DNA from: Nocardioides solisilvae
Lineage (GTDB): Bacteria > Actinomycetota > Actinomycetes > Propionibacteriales > Nocardioidaceae
DNA: 64,000 nt
Reading direction: 5' to 3'
Assembly (NCBI RefSeq): GCF_003194625.1
Contig: NZ_QHKX01000002.1
Coordinates: 124,001-188,000, forward strand
The notes beneath the pieces were generated by a model that was not told where the DNA came from, did not search any database, and worked only from the letters and a program-made list of their open reading frames with translations. Each line of letters begins with the position of its first letter. Within the stretch, counting starts at the first letter, position 1. Below, one piece after another: positions 63,186 to 64,000 of the stretch. The position numbers and the translations under genes are program-made.

Positions 63186-64000
63186 CCCGGCCCGAGCAGC
63201 TGCTTGAGGTCGGCGAAGAGGGCGGGGCTCGCGGTGACCCGCAGCCGGTTGTCCAGCTTCATCACCTTGGTCGAGGTGCGCGTGAGGAGGCGCAGCTGGA
63301 CCTCGGTCATGCCCGGGTGGGTGGAGAGCACGTCGCGCAGCTGCTCGACGACCGGCGCGGTGCAGCGCGTCGACGGCAGGCTGATCACCACCGGCCCGCT
63401 GGGCCCGTCGGTCAGGTCGGGGAGCGTGACCTCCTGCCCGCGCAGCTCGGGCTGGTCCTTGTCGCGGGAGAGCTGGCCCTTCACCCGGATGATGGCGTCC
63501 TGGGAGAGGTACGGCGCGGCGAGCTGGTAGGCGCTCGGGAAGAGCAGCACCTCGATCGCGCCGTCGAGGTCCTCCAGCGTGATGGTGGCCCACGCGTCGC
63601 CCCGCTTGGTGATCTTGCGGTTCACGGCGGTGACCAGGCCGCTCACGGTGAGGGTGCTGCCGTGCTGGCGCTCCTCGTCGAGCATGAGCTGGCCGATGGT
63701 GCAGTCGGTGCCGGCCGAGAGGACGTGCTCGAGCCCCATGAGCGGGTGGTCGGAGACGTAGAGCCCCAGCATCTCCCGCTCGTGGCCGAGCAGGGTCATC
63801 TTGTCCCACTCGTCGATCTCGGGGACGGTGACGGAGATGCCGAACCCCTGGTCGGCCTCGTCCAGGCCCCCGAAGAGCGAGTCCTGCCCGATCGCCTCGT
63901 TCTTCTTGATGTCGACGTACTGGTCGACGGCGGTCTCGTGGATCGTCACGAGGGCGCGGCGCCGGTGCTTCATCTCGTCGAAGCCGCCGGCCTTGATGAG
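63170..64000 (-). CDS. dnaE: DNA polymerase III alpha subunit, C-terminal part (runs off right edge)
   Basis: The last ~276 residues of the replicative polymerase catalytic subunit. The frame enters at the right edge reading LIKAGGFDEMKHRR. It continues through the GQDSLFGG linker, the EREMLGLYVSDHPL block and the OB-fold domain (VSGLVTAVNRKITKRGDAWATITLEDLDG) to the tail. Domain order matches DnaE1. The 5' end and promoter are outside the window. Confidence 0.95.
   Translation of the reverse strand, partial: LIKAGGFDEMKHRRRALVTIHETAVDQYVDIKKNEAIGQDSLFGGLDEADQGFGISVTVPEIDEWDKMTLLGHEREMLGLYVSDHPLMGLEHVLSAGTDCTIGQLMLDEERQHGSTLTVSGLVTAVNRKITKRGDAWATITLEDLDGAIEVLLFPSAYQLAAPYLSQDAIIRVKGQLSRDKDQPELRGQEVTLPDLTDGPSGPVVISLPSTRCTAPVVEQLRDVLSTHPGMTEVQLRLLTRTSTKVMKLDNRLRVTASPALFADLKQLLGPGCLSG

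Overview
The window is very GC-rich actinobacterial chromosome. It most resembles Nocardioides or another Nocardioidaceae member. The evidence is the gene families (a PdtaR-type ANTAR regulator, a TIGR03085 protein, DUF4192, DUF3068, the HGxxPAAW small protein, a Trp-operon membrane protein), the frequent GTG starts, the many 4-base ATGA/GTGA overlaps between genes, and an actinobacterial core gene order. That order, read right to left, is dnaE, hisDCBH-A-F, hisI, trpCBA, lgt, gltBD, pyk, pdtaR, polA, rpsA, coaE. I saw no rRNA, IS element, prophage or CRISPR array. There is one tRNA gene.

Left part (1-15.8 kb): a glutamate-cysteine ligase family protein, a DUF4192 protein, DNA polymerase IV, an S9A prolyl oligopeptidase and a primary-like sigma factor. 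Then come a minus-strand operon of sulfotransferase, coaE and a GH3 lipoprotein, an adenylate-forming ligase, rpsA, a methyltransferase and a DUF3068 membrane protein. Strong hairpins separate most convergent pairs.

Glycan-type block (15.9-27.0 kb): membrane acyltransferase, 2OG-Fe(II) oxygenase, a glycosyltransferase-methyltransferase fusion, a large membrane protein with an extracytoplasmic tail, a GT4 glycosyltransferase, a 48-residue DUF2613 protein paired with a short AftD-like membrane protein, a methyltransferase and a flippase. Together they look like a surface or envelope glycan locus. It sits between rpsA and polA, which lie close together in many actinobacteria.

Middle (27-45.4 kb): polA, a hotdog thioesterase and a GNAT acetyltransferase. 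A branched-chain amino acid (Liv-type) ABC importer follows; its binding lipoprotein is transcribed convergently to livHMGF, and its LivH carries an unusual exported N-terminal domain. Then come pdtaR, an atypical tRNA-Leu(CAA), pyruvate kinase and the gltBD glutamate synthase operon.

Right part (45.5-64 kb): lgt, a SCO copper chaperone, trpA, trpB, trpC, two small Trp-linked membrane proteins and hisI. Next are an asymmetric heterodimeric ABC exporter, an acetamidase/formamidase family protein, a TIGR03085 protein, the hisDCBH-A-F operon, a stand-alone LON substrate-binding domain protein, a four-helix membrane protein and the 3' end of dnaE. trpE, trpD and trpF are absent from the cluster, so HisA is probably the bifunctional PriA type.

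A recurrent regulatory theme is leaderless transcription. At least twelve genes have a TAnnnT box exactly 6-7 bases before an ATG or GTG start and no ribosome binding site. I used this rule to choose several starts.
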